Counted from the first letter of the stretch, positions 44,648 to 55,059 are shown. The stretch: 64,000 nt of DNA from Mediterraneibacter catenae (GCF_008691045.1 NZ_VMSO01000002.1:186001-250000); one strand, 5' to 3'. Notes: a model not told the origin generated them from the sequence alone. Made by a program: numbers and translations.

Positions 44648-47083
44648 ATGCCAAGGAGAAGACCAGAACAGACAGAAGAGAAAAAAGACAGAAGAATACC
44701 TACTACCAGATACGAACCAGAATATAAAAGAGGACTTACCAGCCAGCAGGTGCAGGAACACCGCCTGCATGGCTGGGTAAACCGTTCTGTGGAGCCTCCG
44801 TCCAAGACGACGAAAGAGATCATACATGAAAATATTTTTACATATTTCAACCTGATCTTTGCTATTCTGGCAGTTCTGCTGATTCTGGTCGGATCCTTCC
44901 GGGATCTGACCTTCCTGCCGGTCATCATTGCTAATACGCTGATCGGTATCGTGCAGGAGATCCGTGCAAAGCAGGTGCTTGATAAGCTTACCATGCTGAA
45001 TGCACCTCATGCGACGGTTGTGCGTGACGGAAAGAAATCCGTGATCGATGCGGAAGAACTCGTCCTCGATGATATCGTGATCTTTAAAGCAGGAAATCAG
45101 GTCTGCGCAGACGCTGTGGTCAGCGCCGGTGAAGTACAGGTCAACGAATCTCTCCTTACCGGTGAGTCCGATGAGATTACAAAGCGCAGGGGAGACAAAC
45201 TCATGTCCGGGAGTTTTATCGTATCCGGACAATGTCATGCAAGGCTTGACAGGGTAGGAGAAGACTCCTATATTTCCAAGCTGACACTTCAGGCAAAACA
45301 GATGCAGTCCGGTGAACAGTCCGAAATGATCCGCTCTCTCGACAAACTTGTAAAATGCGTAGGCGTCGCTATTATTCCGATCGGGCTGGTGCTGTTTGCA
45401 CAGGCATTTTTCTTCCAGCATGACGGGTTCCGCGAGAGTGTAACTTCCATGATCGCCGCTGTGATCGGCATGATCCCGGAAGGCTTGTATCTGCTGGCAA
45501 GTGTGGCGCTTGCGGTCAGTTCTGTCCGGCTGGCCCAGAAGAAAGTCCTTCTCCATGATATGAAATGTATCGAAACTCTTGCCCGCGTAGATGTGCTCTG
45601 CGTAGACAAGACCGGAACGATCACAGAGAACACGATGAAGGTGATGGATGTGATCGAGACGGACGAGTATGATTCCGATACGATGGATCCGCTGCGTACA
45701 ATGCTCAGTGATTTTTCTGCGGCCATGACAAGAGATAATATCACTATGGCTGCAATGAAAGAGTATTTTACGAATGCGTCAGGAAAGAAAGCTGTCTCTA
45801 AGACTGGTTTCTCGTCCGCCACAAAATACAGCAGCGTTACTTTTGAGGACAGCGCTTATGTATTAGGCGCACCGGAGTTTGTCCTGAAAGAAAAATACAG
45901 CGACTACGCAGAGGAAATCACAGAACATGCCTCTACAGGCGCCCGTGTCCTCGTATTTGGTACATATGACGATGAAGTGGATGGAAAGCCTCTGGATCAC
46001 GGGATCACACCGCTCGGTTTTGTCCTTCTGGCGAATCCGATCCGTGAGGCGGCGAAAGAGACGTTCCAGTATTTTGAAGAGCAAGGCGTGGAAGTCAAGG
46101 TGATTTCCGGTGATAATCCGGTCACTGTATCAAAGGTGGCAAAACAGGCAGGCATCAAGAATGCCGACAAATATGTGGATGCCTCAGAATTGAAGGATGA
46201 GGCAGCACTCAGGAAAGCGGTACTTAAAAATACAGTTTTCGGTCGTGTCACTCCGGATCAGAAACGTAAATTCGTACAGATACTTAAAGATGCTGGACAC
46301 ACGGTTGCAATGACAGGAGACGGTGTCAACGATGTGCTCGCATTAAAAGATGCAGACTGCAGTATTGCCATGGCATCAGGAAGTGATGCGGCGGCACAGG
46401 CCTCCCAGCTCGTGCTGCTTGAATCAGATTTTTCCTGCATGCCTCAGGTGGTACTGGAGGGCAGAAGAGTAGTCAACAATATACAGCGTTCAGCGAGTCT
46501 GTTCCTGGTAAAGAATATCTTCTCTTTCCTGCTGAGCCTTATCTCCGTTGTGTTTATGTTTACTTATCCTCTGGAGCCGTCGCAGATCTCACTGATCAGT
46601 ATGTTTACGATCGGCGTGCCTGCGTTCTTCCTGGCACTTGAGCCGAATAAGAACAGGATCAAAGGACATTTCCTTACGAATGTATTCCTGAAAGCCCTTC
46701 CGGCAGCCATCACGGATGCGCTTGCCGTAGGCGCACTGGTAATTTTCGGCCGCACCTTTGGAGTGGACTCGACGGATATCTCCACTGCGGCTACCATGCT
46801 TCTGGCAATCGTAGGATTTATGATCCTGTATAAGATCTGTGCGCCGATGAATAAAATCCGCGCGGCTATCCTCGGCGGGTGTATCGCGGGGCTTCTGTTC
46901 TGCAGTGTCTTCCTGAACAATCTGTTTGCGATTACAGGAATGACTACGGAATGTATCATGCTGTTCGTCGTATTTGCCATTGCGACAGAACCGGTATTGA
47001 GGTATCTGACGCTCCTGGTAGAAAAATTAAGATTTTATTATCTGCGGCTTCGCGGGAGAAATCCAGAAGATGACAGATCATAA
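44648..47083 (+). CDS. CtpE-like P-type ATPase
   Basis: An 811-residue P-type ATPase with LTGES, IPEGL (helix M4), phosphorylation motif VDKTGTITEN, and MTGDGVNDVLALKDAD. The NDVLALKDAD form, rather than NDAPALK, and the lack of typical C-terminal cation motifs are features of the CtpE-like branch, reported to move Ca2+ in actinobacteria. The N-terminal 45 residues are basic and polar. AAGGAAG precedes the ATG. It probably shares the transcript with ftsH; the ion is unproven. Confidence 0.88.
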   Translation: MPRRRPEQTEEKKDRRIPTTRYEPEYKRGLTSQQVQEHRLHGWVNRSVEPPSKTTKEIIHENIFTYFNLIFAILAVLLILVGSFRDLTFLPVIIANTLIGIVQEIRAKQVLDKLTMLNAPHATVVRDGKKSVIDAEELVLDDIVIFKAGNQVCADAVVSAGEVQVNESLLTGESDEITKRRGDKLMSGSFIVSGQCHARLDRVGEDSYISKLTLQAKQMQSGEQSEMIRSLDKLVKCVGVAIIPIGLVLFAQAFFFQHDGFRESVTSMIAAVIGMIPEGLYLLASVALAVSSVRLAQKKVLLHDMKCIETLARVDVLCVDKTGTITENTMKVMDVIETDEYDSDTMDPLRTMLSDFSAAMTRDNITMAAMKEYFTNASGKKAVSKTGFSSATKYSSVTFEDSAYVLGAPEFVLKEKYSDYAEEITEHASTGARVLVFGTYDDEVDGKPLDHGITPLGFVLLANPIREAAKETFQYFEEQGVEVKVISGDNPVTVSKVAKQAGIKNADKYVDASELKDEAALRKAVLKNTVFGRVTPDQKRKFVQILKDAGHTVAMTGDGVNDVLALKDADCSIAMASGSDAAAQASQLVLLESDFSCMPQVVLEGRRVVNNIQRSASLFLVKNIFSFLLSLISVVFMFTYPLEPSQISLISMFTIGVPAFFLALEPNKNRIKGHFLTNVFLKALPAAITDALAVGALVIFGRTFGVDSTDISTAATMLLAIVGFMILYKICAPMNKIRAAILGGCIAGLLFCSVFLNNLFAITGMTTECIMLFVVFAIATEPVLRYLTLLVEKLRFYYLRLRGRNPEDDRS

Positions 47084-47210
47084 CTGGCGTTCAAAGCGAC
47101 AGAAAAAGGGGGATAAAAAAATGAAAGATCCGAAAAATGAAATGGATGAACTGAAGGAAAAAGAGAAACATAAACAATACCGGGGAACTGATTCCCCGGT
47201 ATTGTTATAA
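47070..47210 (+). CDS. Possible small Lys-rich protein
   Basis: A 46-codon frame starting inside the end of the ATPase gene, with GGGAGA before it. The product is very charged (QKKGDKKMKD, ELKEKEKHK) with no recognisable domain. Its last third is encoded by the terminator stem, which argues that the C-terminus is not under selection. A downstream ATG (47121) with a GGGG stretch is another possible start. It may be non-coding. Confidence 0.25.
   Translation: MTDHNWRSKRQKKGDKKMKDPKNEMDELKEKEKHKQYRGTDSPVLL
47173..47206. terminator. Bidirectional terminator between the ATPase and FliB-like genes
   Basis: AACAATACCGGGGAA and TTCCCCGGTATTGTT form a perfect 15-base-pair stem around CTGA. It serves the + strand ATPase transcript and the converging minus-strand gene, whose stop codon overlaps its edge. 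Confidence 0.85.
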
Positions 47211-48347
47211 GATTGAGAAAAAATCTTCGATACCGAATATTTCTTCCCTGCTGAGCAGATGTTCCATTGTGGTTTTGTTGTAGTCTGAATGTTCGACCTC
47301 ACGTGCATAGCGCCATGCTGTTTTGATCATACAGTTTATATCACTGTTTTTTCCGGCAAGCCATTCGGCGTGCACTAATTCACGGATCAGAATCATGCCC
47401 GTTAGAGAGAATTTCATCTTTCCATAAGCATTTCCGTTATAGACTGCACCGGAGAAATAAGTGAAAACAAAATAGACCAGAAGCTGTTCCTCTACGACGT
47501 CGGAAAACAGTTCATGAAAGCAATGCTCAGTCTCCTTGTCGGAAGCCGGTGCATTTTCCAATAGTCTCCGGGCATTATAAAGATACGGTTTCCAGTCGTC
47601 ACGGAGCGCCTCCAGCTGATCAAAAATCGAAAACAATCCATGACACGTCTTTCTGCGTCTTTTTTCCCAGTCGGCAGACAGGCTAAGTTTCCAGAGACGG
47701 GCCTCAAACCACTTCAAGACATTGACTGATGAATATCTGTCAAGAAGAGTATCTATATCATAAAGAGCATTTTTGTCTATCCTCACCTGAAGATCATGGG
47801 AAAGAGCCAGAACTGCTGCCGCACGCAGGGTGAACGGCCAGGTCCTGTCCTGCAGAATCTTCAGGATAAGGCTTCTTGCATCCATCAGCTTTGTGAACAG
47901 TAAAAAATCAAATTCCTCATAGATTTCATCCCGGTTCGGATTCTCTGCATGAAGGAAACGGACAGGTTCCCTGCAGTTAAGTATAAGTTCTGCCGCTGCC
48001 GGACAGGAAAGAGAAAGAGAAATCTCTCTCAGCCCCTCGAACTCCTCTATATGGCGCGGGTATGTACGGCAGGTGCGGCAGAAAGCTCTTTTACCTCCGC
48101 CCTCCAGATACAGGTCACAGAGATCCTCATCATTTAAGAAGGCACAGCGTCCGTTATATTGCCGAAAACAGGATCCTTTCCAGTCAATCTCATTTTTCAG
48201 CCGGTTTCCAAGAGTTCCTTTTGTTTTTTTATACTTCTGAAGCGAAACCGGATCGATCTGAATCTGCCATCCGGCACAGCAGGTGTCCGGACAGGCGCCG
48301 GCCGCGCAGTGAAACTGTTTATAATAGTGTGGTACTGTATACTGCAT
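47205..48347 (-). CDS. FliB-family protein (flagellin lysine-N-methylase-like)
   Basis: A 380-residue minus-strand protein. The N-terminal half carries a Cys-rich metal-binding pattern: CAAGACPDTCCAGW, then CRTCRTYPRH. This combination is the FliB signature; Salmonella FliB methylates lysines of flagellin. The Cys pattern suggests an iron-sulfur centre. No flagellar gene lies in the window, so the substrate here is unknown. AAAAGGAA precedes the ATG. The gene is transcribed divergently from the MFS transporter. Confidence 0.85.
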   Translation of the reverse strand: MQYTVPHYYKQFHCAAGACPDTCCAGWQIQIDPVSLQKYKKTKGTLGNRLKNEIDWKGSCFRQYNGRCAFLNDEDLCDLYLEGGGKRAFCRTCRTYPRHIEEFEGLREISLSLSCPAAAELILNCREPVRFLHAENPNRDEIYEEFDFLLFTKLMDARSLILKILQDRTWPFTLRAAAVLALSHDLQVRIDKNALYDIDTLLDRYSSVNVLKWFEARLWKLSLSADWEKRRRKTCHGLFSIFDQLEALRDDWKPYLYNARRLLENAPASDKETEHCFHELFSDVVEEQLLVYFVFTYFSGAVYNGNAYGKMKFSLTGMILIRELVHAEWLAGKNSDINCMIKTAWRYAREVEHSDYNKTTMEHLLSREEIFGIEDFFSIL

Positions 48348-48435
48348 TTCCTTTTACCTCATTTTTGTCTGGTGTTATTCCGCCTTTTTGTGCGTATACT
48401 AGATATTATAAAACAGAGCGAGCCCTGTGTCTATG

Positions 48436-48465
48436 TTGTCATTTCCGGCATTCCGGGTGTATGAT
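48436..48465 (+). promoter_or_regulatory. Probable promoter of the MFS transporter gene
   Basis: TTGTCA at 48436-48441 and TATGAT at 48460-48465 with 18-base spacing, in the divergent intergenic region. Confidence 0.45.
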
Positions 48466-48502
48466 AAGATCAGGTATATTATTTGACAAGGTGAGAATAA
48501 AA

Positions 48503-49717
48503 ATGAAACAGAATATATACTCAAAAGATATTATACTGGTGCTTGTTACGACTTTCTTTTATATGTCGAGCCCGATGCTGGTGACACCACTGATCACGGG
48601 ATTTACAGAGAGTATCGGTGCGTCTGCCGCTGTGATGGGCTTTGTCGGCGGCCTGATGAATCTGTGTTCTCTGTTCTGCAGACCTCTTGCGGGAAATCTT
48701 GCAGACAAACTAAGCAAGTACAAATTGTCATTTATAGGGGCAGCATTCATGACAATAGCATGTATCGGTTATATCCTTGCACCGAATGAGGCGGTAGTAG
48801 TGGTATCAAGGATCATCAACGGAGTTGGATTTGCCTGCTGTTCGGTGTGCATGGCCACCTGGATGTCGAATATGCTGCCAAAGGATAAGATCGGTTCCGG
48901 TATGGGATTCTACGGAACAATGAATGCCCTGGCGATGGCAGTGGCACCGGCGATCGGGGTCAGCGTCTACCAGAGATTCGGATACCGGACAGCATTTTGT
49001 ATTGCTTTAGCCTTTTCTATTGCGATCATTATAGTGATCCAGTTCATAAAAGATAAGGGCGAACCGGAATCTCTGCAAGTAGAACGAAAGACTGAAGATG
49101 CAACAGATGCAAATATAACTTCATCAAAATTATATACAGCCAGAAAAATGCCCCGTCTCAGGATTGTTGAAGCCAAAGTACTGCCGGTCGCATTTATTAT
49201 CATGTTGTTTGCAATCCCTTACTGTGCGACGCAGTCATTTCTTGTGACGTATGTTGAAGTCCGTGGTCTTAATGTTACAGTAAGCATGTTTTTCCCGTCC
49301 TATGCCGTAGTGCTGATCGTGCTGAGACTGACACTGCGCAGATTTTTTGACAAGCTGCCTTTTCATGTCTTCCTTCTTGCAGGCTGTATCAGTGAGCTGA
49401 CTGCCATTGTACTCCTTACTGTCATGCAAAATAACATAACAATGCTTCTGGCATCCGTCTTTCTTGCCGGTGGATATGGAGTAATGAGTTCAGTATGTCA
49501 GTCGACGGCAATCCTGCTGGCTGACAAAGAAAAGCGTGGAATGGCTAACAGCACATATTATATCGGTGTTGATCTGGGGATGACACTTGGGCCAATGATC
49601 GGAGGAGCGCTGTACGGAGGAGTGGATATCCGCTGGTTCTATCCGTTATTGGCAGTAACAATGCCGCTGGCCGGACTAGTATATCTTGTGGCCGGGAAAG
49701 GTCTGAAAGGCAGCTGA
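48503..49717 (+). CDS. MFS transporter
   Basis: A 404-residue membrane protein with 12 predicted helices in two halves, joined by a polar loop (about residues 185-215). The loop after helix 2 (GNLADKLSKYK) resembles the MFS motif A G-x3-D. It is a drug/metabolite efflux-like member; the substrate is unknown. ATG 48503 has AAGGTGAG at 48488, and upstream in-frame codons run through the divergent promoter region and are not supported. Confidence 0.88.
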   Translation: MKQNIYSKDIILVLVTTFFYMSSPMLVTPLITGFTESIGASAAVMGFVGGLMNLCSLFCRPLAGNLADKLSKYKLSFIGAAFMTIACIGYILAPNEAVVVVSRIINGVGFACCSVCMATWMSNMLPKDKIGSGMGFYGTMNALAMAVAPAIGVSVYQRFGYRTAFCIALAFSIAIIIVIQFIKDKGEPESLQVERKTEDATDANITSSKLYTARKMPRLRIVEAKVLPVAFIIMLFAIPYCATQSFLVTYVEVRGLNVTVSMFFPSYAVVLIVLRLTLRRFFDKLPFHVFLLAGCISELTAIVLLTVMQNNITMLLASVFLAGGYGVMSSVCQSTAILLADKEKRGMANSTYYIGVDLGMTLGPMIGGALYGGVDIRWFYPLLAVTMPLAGLVYLVAGKGLKGS

Positions 49718-49796
49718 ATACCATACGACATAAATTCCCTGAGAAAAAAGGAAATCCATTCAAAGGCGGCAGGGAAAAAAGGAGGATAGGTGCTCA

Positions 49797-50570
49797 ATGA
49801 CATCAATACATACCATACAGACAGAAAGTATGCAGGGCCTTAATCGTGATGTAATCAAATACATTGCAATGGTTACCATGTTTCTGAATCATATCGCGAA
49901 TATATTTCTGGAGCCGGGGACACTGCTTTTTACAATTCTCATTGACATCGGTTATTTTACGGCTCCCGTGATGTGCTATTTCCTTGTGGAGGGATATCAT
50001 TACACACGGTCAAGGAAAAGGTACGCCGGGCGTCTGGCTTTGTTCGCGCTGATATCCGAGATTCCGTTCTGCCTTGCCTTCTCTGAAGTATATACCGGAG
50101 AGAGAATCATATCCTTCTGCGGATTTAATATGATATTAACGCTGTTCCTATGCTTCTGCATCCTTCTGGTCATGGACTATGTAAAAGACATCCTGCTGGA
50201 AATCCTGATTATTGCCGGTCTGTTTATTATGTCGTTATTTTCCGACTGGGCGCTTGTGGCGCCGTTCTTTACAGTATTGTTTGCACGGGCGAAGGACGAT
50301 AAGAGAAGTATAAGAAATGCGTATCTGCTCGGAGCAGCGCTATTTGCATTGATGAATTTCAATCCGGGCGGAGACGCGGCAGGAACACTGTTCAGTCTCA
50401 TATATGCGCTGATGTCCGCTGTCGGTATCCTCGCAGCGGGAGTCGCGATCGTGCGACTGTATAACGGGAAACGGATGGAGCGGGGAAGAACATTTTCGAA
50501 ATGGTTCTTCTACTGGTTTTATCCGGTGCATCTACTGATCCTTGGAATCATCAGGATCTTTATCAGATGA
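49797..50570 (+). CDS. TraX family membrane protein
   Basis: A 257-residue protein with about eight hydrophobic helices and the TraX start: GLNRDVIKYIAMVTMFLNHIAN, then APVMCYFLVEGYHYTRSRKRY and a C-terminal FYWFYPVHLLILG. F-plasmid TraX acetylates pilin, but chromosomal Firmicute members are of unknown role and resemble membrane acyltransferases. GGAGG lies 11 bases before the ATG. No conjugation gene is nearby. Confidence 0.85.
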   Translation: MTSIHTIQTESMQGLNRDVIKYIAMVTMFLNHIANIFLEPGTLLFTILIDIGYFTAPVMCYFLVEGYHYTRSRKRYAGRLALFALISEIPFCLAFSEVYTGERIISFCGFNMILTLFLCFCILLVMDYVKDILLEILIIAGLFIMSLFSDWALVAPFFTVLFARAKDDKRSIRNAYLLGAALFALMNFNPGGDAAGTLFSLIYALMSAVGILAAGVAIVRLYNGKRMERGRTFSKWFFYWFYPVHLLILGIIRIFIR

Positions 50571-50598
50571 ATCAGTAATAGAAAAGGAGGATTCCTGA

Positions 50599-51753
50599 AT
50601 GAAATTTTTCCATCTCTCAGACCTGCACATCGGTCTGAAGCTTATCAATCGTGATCTCAGGGAAGATCAGGAATACATTTTACGGCAGATCACGGATATT
50701 GCCGTCAGGGAACAGCCTGACGGCATTGTCATTGCGGGGGATATTTACGATAAGGCAGTGCCCTCTGCGGAGGCAGTGGAGGTGTTCGACGGCTTCATCG
50801 CCGGTCTTGCCGCAGCTCTGCCGGACACCGCTGTGATGCTGATCAGCGGGAACCACGACAGCGGTCCGAGGGTCAACTGTTTCCGAAGCGTCCTTTCCCG
50901 GCAGAATCTCCACATGATCGGACTTCCGCCAAGGAGGGAGGGCGAATCCATCGAAAAGGTGACCTTAAGTGATGAGCACGGCCCTGTGAATTTCTACCTG
51001 CTTCCTTTCGTCAAGCCGTCTATGGTAAAACAGCTTGTGGGAACAGATGAGAACGGGAACAATCTGTCCTATAATGAGACGCTCCGCCGCCTGATCGGAC
51101 GGGAGGAGATCAATGAAGCGGAGAGAAATGTGCTGGTGAGCCATCAGTTCTACCTTCCGGCGGGAAAGAATGCGGACGAGGTGGAGAGGATGGATTCGGA
51201 GATGCGGACAGTCGGAAATATCGATGAAGTCTCAGCGGACATCCTGGAGCGGTTTGATTACGCCGCGCTGGGACATATCCATAAGCCCATGAAGGTGGGG
51301 AGCGAGTTCTTCCGCTACTGCGGCACGCCGCTGGCATGCTCGGTCAGCGAGGCGGAACAGCAGAAGGGCATCATCATGGTGGAAATGGAAGAGAAAGGGG
51401 ACGTCCGCACAACCGTACTACCCCTCGAACCGCTCCGGCAGGTGCGAGTCATCCGCGGAGAGCTCTCGGAGGTACTGGAGCAGGCATGCGGAGACTATGT
51501 GACCGTGATCCTGACAGACCGGGCGGATCTGGATATTTTTGACATGCAGGACCGAATCCGCAATGCATTTCCCTATCTTCTGGAGATCCGCAGGGAAACG
51601 CTGAGGACGGCGGACTACAGCAGAGGGGCAGCTGTACAAGAGGAGCTGGATCCTTTTGCGCTCTGCTGCTCGTTCCTGAAGGATGCGGACGAAGGCGAAA
51701 AAGAGATTCTGCGCGATGTGATCAATGCAGTACAGGAGGTGGAACAAGGATGA
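50599..51753 (+). CDS. sbcD: Exonuclease SbcCD subunit D
   Basis: A 384-residue Mre11-type nuclease. Metal-binding motifs are HLSDLHIG, AGDIYD, SGNHD, a middle VSHQFY and ALGHIHKP. With SbcC it cuts hairpins and processes double-strand ends. AAAGGAGG precedes the ATG, and the stop overlaps the sbcC start (ATGA). The long palindromes elsewhere in this window are the class of structure this complex attacks. Confidence 0.95.
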   Translation: MKFFHLSDLHIGLKLINRDLREDQEYILRQITDIAVREQPDGIVIAGDIYDKAVPSAEAVEVFDGFIAGLAAALPDTAVMLISGNHDSGPRVNCFRSVLSRQNLHMIGLPPRREGESIEKVTLSDEHGPVNFYLLPFVKPSMVKQLVGTDENGNNLSYNETLRRLIGREEINEAERNVLVSHQFYLPAGKNADEVERMDSEMRTVGNIDEVSADILERFDYAALGHIHKPMKVGSEFFRYCGTPLACSVSEAEQQKGIIMVEMEEKGDVRTTVLPLEPLRQVRVIRGELSEVLEQACGDYVTVILTDRADLDIFDMQDRIRNAFPYLLEIRRETLRTADYSRGAAVQEELDPFALCCSFLKDADEGEKEILRDVINAVQEVEQG

Positions 51754-54700
51754 GACCGACGAGACTTATCATGCAGGCGTTCGGCTCTTACGGGAAACGG
51801 ACTGTCATAGATTTTGAACAGACGAATCAAAATCTGTTCCTGATCACGGGAGATACCGGCGCGGGAAAGACGACGATCTTTGACGCTATCGTGTTTGCCC
51901 TTTACGGGGAGGCAAGCTCAGGCGCCAACAAAAAGGACGGGACGGAACTGCAGAGCCAGTTTGTGGACTATGACGTGGAGCCCTTTGTAGAACTGACCTT
52001 TACCGAAGGAACAGGGAAGAACCGGGAGGAATACACTGTCCGCCGTATCCCGAGGCATATCCGTCCGCTGAAAAGAGGAAGCGGAGTGAAGGAAGAGAGT
52101 GAATCTGTTGCGCTGACTATGCCCGATGGGACTGAGTATCCCCAGAAAGAGACAGACCGTAAGCTGGAGGAGATCACAGGCCTGACGAAGAATCAGTTCA
52201 TGCAGGTGGCGATGATCGCTCAGGGAGAATTTATGGAGCTGCTCAGGGCAAAATCGGATGATAAGAAGGTGATCTTCCGGAAGCTTTTTCACACGGAGCT
52301 CTATCAGAAGATCGTGGATGAGCTGGCTCGGAGAAGGAGGGTAAAGCAGCAGGAGATCGGCCAGATCAGGACCGTCTGCCAGACAGAAGTGTCTCATGTG
52401 AAAGTGCCGGAGAGCCCGGAAGGGGAAGGACAGATCATTTACAGGGAACTGCAGCTGCTGAAGAGGAGGATCATCGATTCAGACAGGCTTTCTGTGGTGG
52501 ACATGGAGCAGCTCCTGGAGAAGCTCCACATCCTCTGCGGAGAGCTGGAAGAGCAGACGGCTCATGCATCGGAGAAATATGAGGAGGCAAAGAAGGATTT
52601 CCTGGAAAAAAGGGATACATGCAGCAGCGCCCGCGAGCTGCTCCGCCGGTTCCATGAGCTGGACAGCGCGGAGAAAGAGCTGGCAGAGTGCGCTGCCAGG
52701 GAAGATGAGATCAAGGCTTCGCTCCGGCTGATCGGTCAGATCACAGCAGCCTATGAGATCAGCTCTGTCTGGCAGAGATATCGGGATGCCCAAAGCACTG
52801 TATCCATGACAGAGCGGCGGCTGGATGAACAGCAGAAGCTCCTTCCGGATCTGAGAAAGGTGTATGAAGAGGCGGAACAGCGTGAGAAGGAAGCAAAAAT
52901 GCTCCTGGATCGGGAGATTCAATCCTTCACGAAGATTTCTGAACGTGTGGAGAAGGCACTGGAAGTCCTGAAAAAAATAAGGATCGCACAGGCAGATGCA
53001 GCAGAAAAGGAAAAAATATCCGTTTTATCCGGGAAAGCGGCAGAAGAGGCGAGAAAGAGGCTGGAAGATCTGGAGCGGCAGGAAAAGGAGCACTGGGAAC
53101 AGGAAGAGAGATTAAGCCGGACAGATGTGCTCCTTGAGCAGTGGAAGGCGAAGTGCAGGAAAGCAGAAGAGATCAAAGAGAAGATCGGCGAGGCGGAAAT
53201 GCTCCAGATGGAGGCAGAGTCACAGCGGAAGAAAACAGAAAAAGCCCGCTCTGATTATGCAGAAGCCAGCGATGTCTATGAGAAGAAAAATGCTGAGTAT
53301 GAAAATATGCGGAGACTCTTTTTGAATGCCCAGGCAGGATTTATCGCCAGAGAGCAGCTCCGCCCGGGCAGGCCCTGTCCGGTCTGCGGTTCTCTGGAAC
53401 ATCCTAATCCGTGTGAGCTGGGAGAAGATCATAGTGATCTGAGCAGAGAAACTCTGGACAGACTGGACGAAGAGGTGGCGGCTCTGCGGAAGAACCAGGA
53501 GAGCGCCGCGGCGGCAGCAAAGGCGGCGTCCGCGCTGCTGGCGGAGAAGGAGAAGCAGCGGATGGCCGGACTCGATGCGCTGCGTGAGAAGATGGAGGAG
53601 TTATTTCCGGAATCCGCAGGGACAGTCAGAGGAGAAATGCCGGATCTTGAAGAAGACCTGAGTCTATGGAAGGACAGACTGTCCACATGGCAGAAAGCAC
53701 TGCAGGCAGAAGGCAGACAGCTGGAGCAGGATGCCCGGACGCTGGACAAGATCAGGAGCTTCCTTCAGAACGTGGATTCAGAAAAGCAGGCTCAGAGGCA
53801 GAAGGCGGATCAGGCGGCAGAAACAGCGGCTGGGGCAAAGGAAGCGCTGGCGGCATCCCGTGCGTCGCTTGCATCACTGGAAGGTTCCCGGGATTATCCG
53901 ACAGAAAAGGATGCAGAAGAAGCCAGGTCCAGGGCCGAGGCAGAGAAGAGAAAGAGGGAAGGGGCATACAGCGCTGCCAGATATGCCGAACAGAAGGCAA
54001 AATCCGCCAGGGAAAACGCGGAGACGTTGATCAGCCGGTACACTGCGGAGCTTCCCGGACTGAAGGAAGAAAGAGAACTGAAAAAGACGGCATATGAACA
54101 GTGCATGGCTGAAAAGAATCTGACCGAGACAGAGTGGAAAGCGCTGACTGAAAAGTATGAGCGAAACGAGACAGAAGCACTTCAGAATAAGGCGGACATA
54201 CACAGACAGAAGAAAGCCGCTGCGGAGAGCAAAAAGGACACTGCGGCCGCGGCGATCGGCGGCAGAAAGCGTCCCCTGCTCGAAGAGCTGGAGCAGGCAC
54301 GGCTCGAGGCGGAAGAGAAGATGGCAGAAACACAGGAAGCGCTTGAGGAAGTGAAGGAATATTATAAGGCCAATACAGATGTCTGCCGGGCGCTGGAGCC
54401 TGTCATGGAAGAACGGGGAAAGATCATGGAGGAGCATAAGCGTCTGGACGATCTGTATAACCTTCTGGCAGGAAAAGTATCCGGCTCGCGTATGGATATT
54501 GAGACCTTTGTCCAGCGGTATTATCTGGAGCGGATCCTGTATGCGGCAAACCGTCGGTTCCGGGAGATGTCGGCAGGGCAGTTCGAGCTGCGCATGTGTG
54601 ACCTTGACCGGGCAGGTGCGGGCAAGAACCGGGGACTGGATCTGATGGTGTACTCCACAGTGACAGGGAAGGAAAGAGAAGTGCGGACACTGTCAGGCGG

Positions 54701-54983
54701 CGAATCATTTATGGCAGCGCTGTCCCTTGCACTGGGGATGGCAGATCAGATCCAGGAGAGCGCAGCGTCAGTGAACCTGGACATGATGTTCATCGACGAG
54801 GGATTCGGATCGTTGGATGACCATTCCAGGAATAAGGCGGTCCGTGTGCTCCAGGACATGGCTGGCGGATCCAAGCTGATCGGGATCATTTCCCACGTGA
54901 CAGAGCTGAAGCAGGAGATCGAGGATCAGCTTATCGTGAGCAAGGATGAAGAGGGAAGCCATGTCAGATGGCAGATCAGCTGA
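51750..54983 (+). CDS. sbcC: Exonuclease SbcCD subunit C
   Basis: A 1077-residue Rad50-like ATPase. Walker A is GDTGAGKTT near residue 33. Two long coiled-coil arms (about 185-530 and 560-900) flank the zinc hook RPCPVCGS near residue 545. The C-terminal head has the signature LSGGESF and Walker B MMFIDEGFGSLD. It gates the SbcD nuclease with ATP. The sequence is strongly Glu/Lys/Arg-rich and complete. Confidence 0.95.
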   Translation: MRPTRLIMQAFGSYGKRTVIDFEQTNQNLFLITGDTGAGKTTIFDAIVFALYGEASSGANKKDGTELQSQFVDYDVEPFVELTFTEGTGKNREEYTVRRIPRHIRPLKRGSGVKEESESVALTMPDGTEYPQKETDRKLEEITGLTKNQFMQVAMIAQGEFMELLRAKSDDKKVIFRKLFHTELYQKIVDELARRRRVKQQEIGQIRTVCQTEVSHVKVPESPEGEGQIIYRELQLLKRRIIDSDRLSVVDMEQLLEKLHILCGELEEQTAHASEKYEEAKKDFLEKRDTCSSARELLRRFHELDSAEKELAECAAREDEIKASLRLIGQITAAYEISSVWQRYRDAQSTVSMTERRLDEQQKLLPDLRKVYEEAEQREKEAKMLLDREIQSFTKISERVEKALEVLKKIRIAQADAAEKEKISVLSGKAAEEARKRLEDLERQEKEHWEQEERLSRTDVLLEQWKAKCRKAEEIKEKIGEAEMLQMEAESQRKKTEKARSDYAEASDVYEKKNAEYENMRRLFLNAQAGFIAREQLRPGRPCPVCGSLEHPNPCELGEDHSDLSRETLDRLDEEVAALRKNQESAAAAAKAASALLAEKEKQRMAGLDALREKMEELFPESAGTVRGEMPDLEEDLSLWKDRLSTWQKALQAEGRQLEQDARTLDKIRSFLQNVDSEKQAQRQKADQAAETAAGAKEALAASRASLASLEGSRDYPTEKDAEEARSRAEAEKRKREGAYSAARYAEQKAKSARENAETLISRYTAELPGLKEERELKKTAYEQCMAEKNLTETEWKALTEKYERNETEALQNKADIHRQKKAAAESKKDTAAAAIGGRKRPLLEELEQARLEAEEKMAETQEALEEVKEYYKANTDVCRALEPVMEERGKIMEEHKRLDDLYNLLAGKVSGSRMDIETFVQRYYLERILYAANRRFREMSAGQFELRMCDLDRAGAGKNRGLDLMVYSTVTGKEREVRTLSGGESFMAALSLALGMADQIQESAASVNLDMMFIDEGFGSLDDHSRNKAVRVLQDMAGGSKLIGIISHVTELKQEIEDQLIVSKDEEGSHVRWQIS

Positions 54984-55059
54984 TAATTGATAGAAAAATT
55001 AAATGATTTGTATAATGTATATTTTGTAAGATTATGTAAAATAGGCAGGAGGACTCAAA

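Noticed and set aside
44609-45556. 315-codon minus-strand frame inside the CtpE-like ATPase
   Set aside because: Shadow frame opposite a conserved P-type ATPase; no ribosome binding site.
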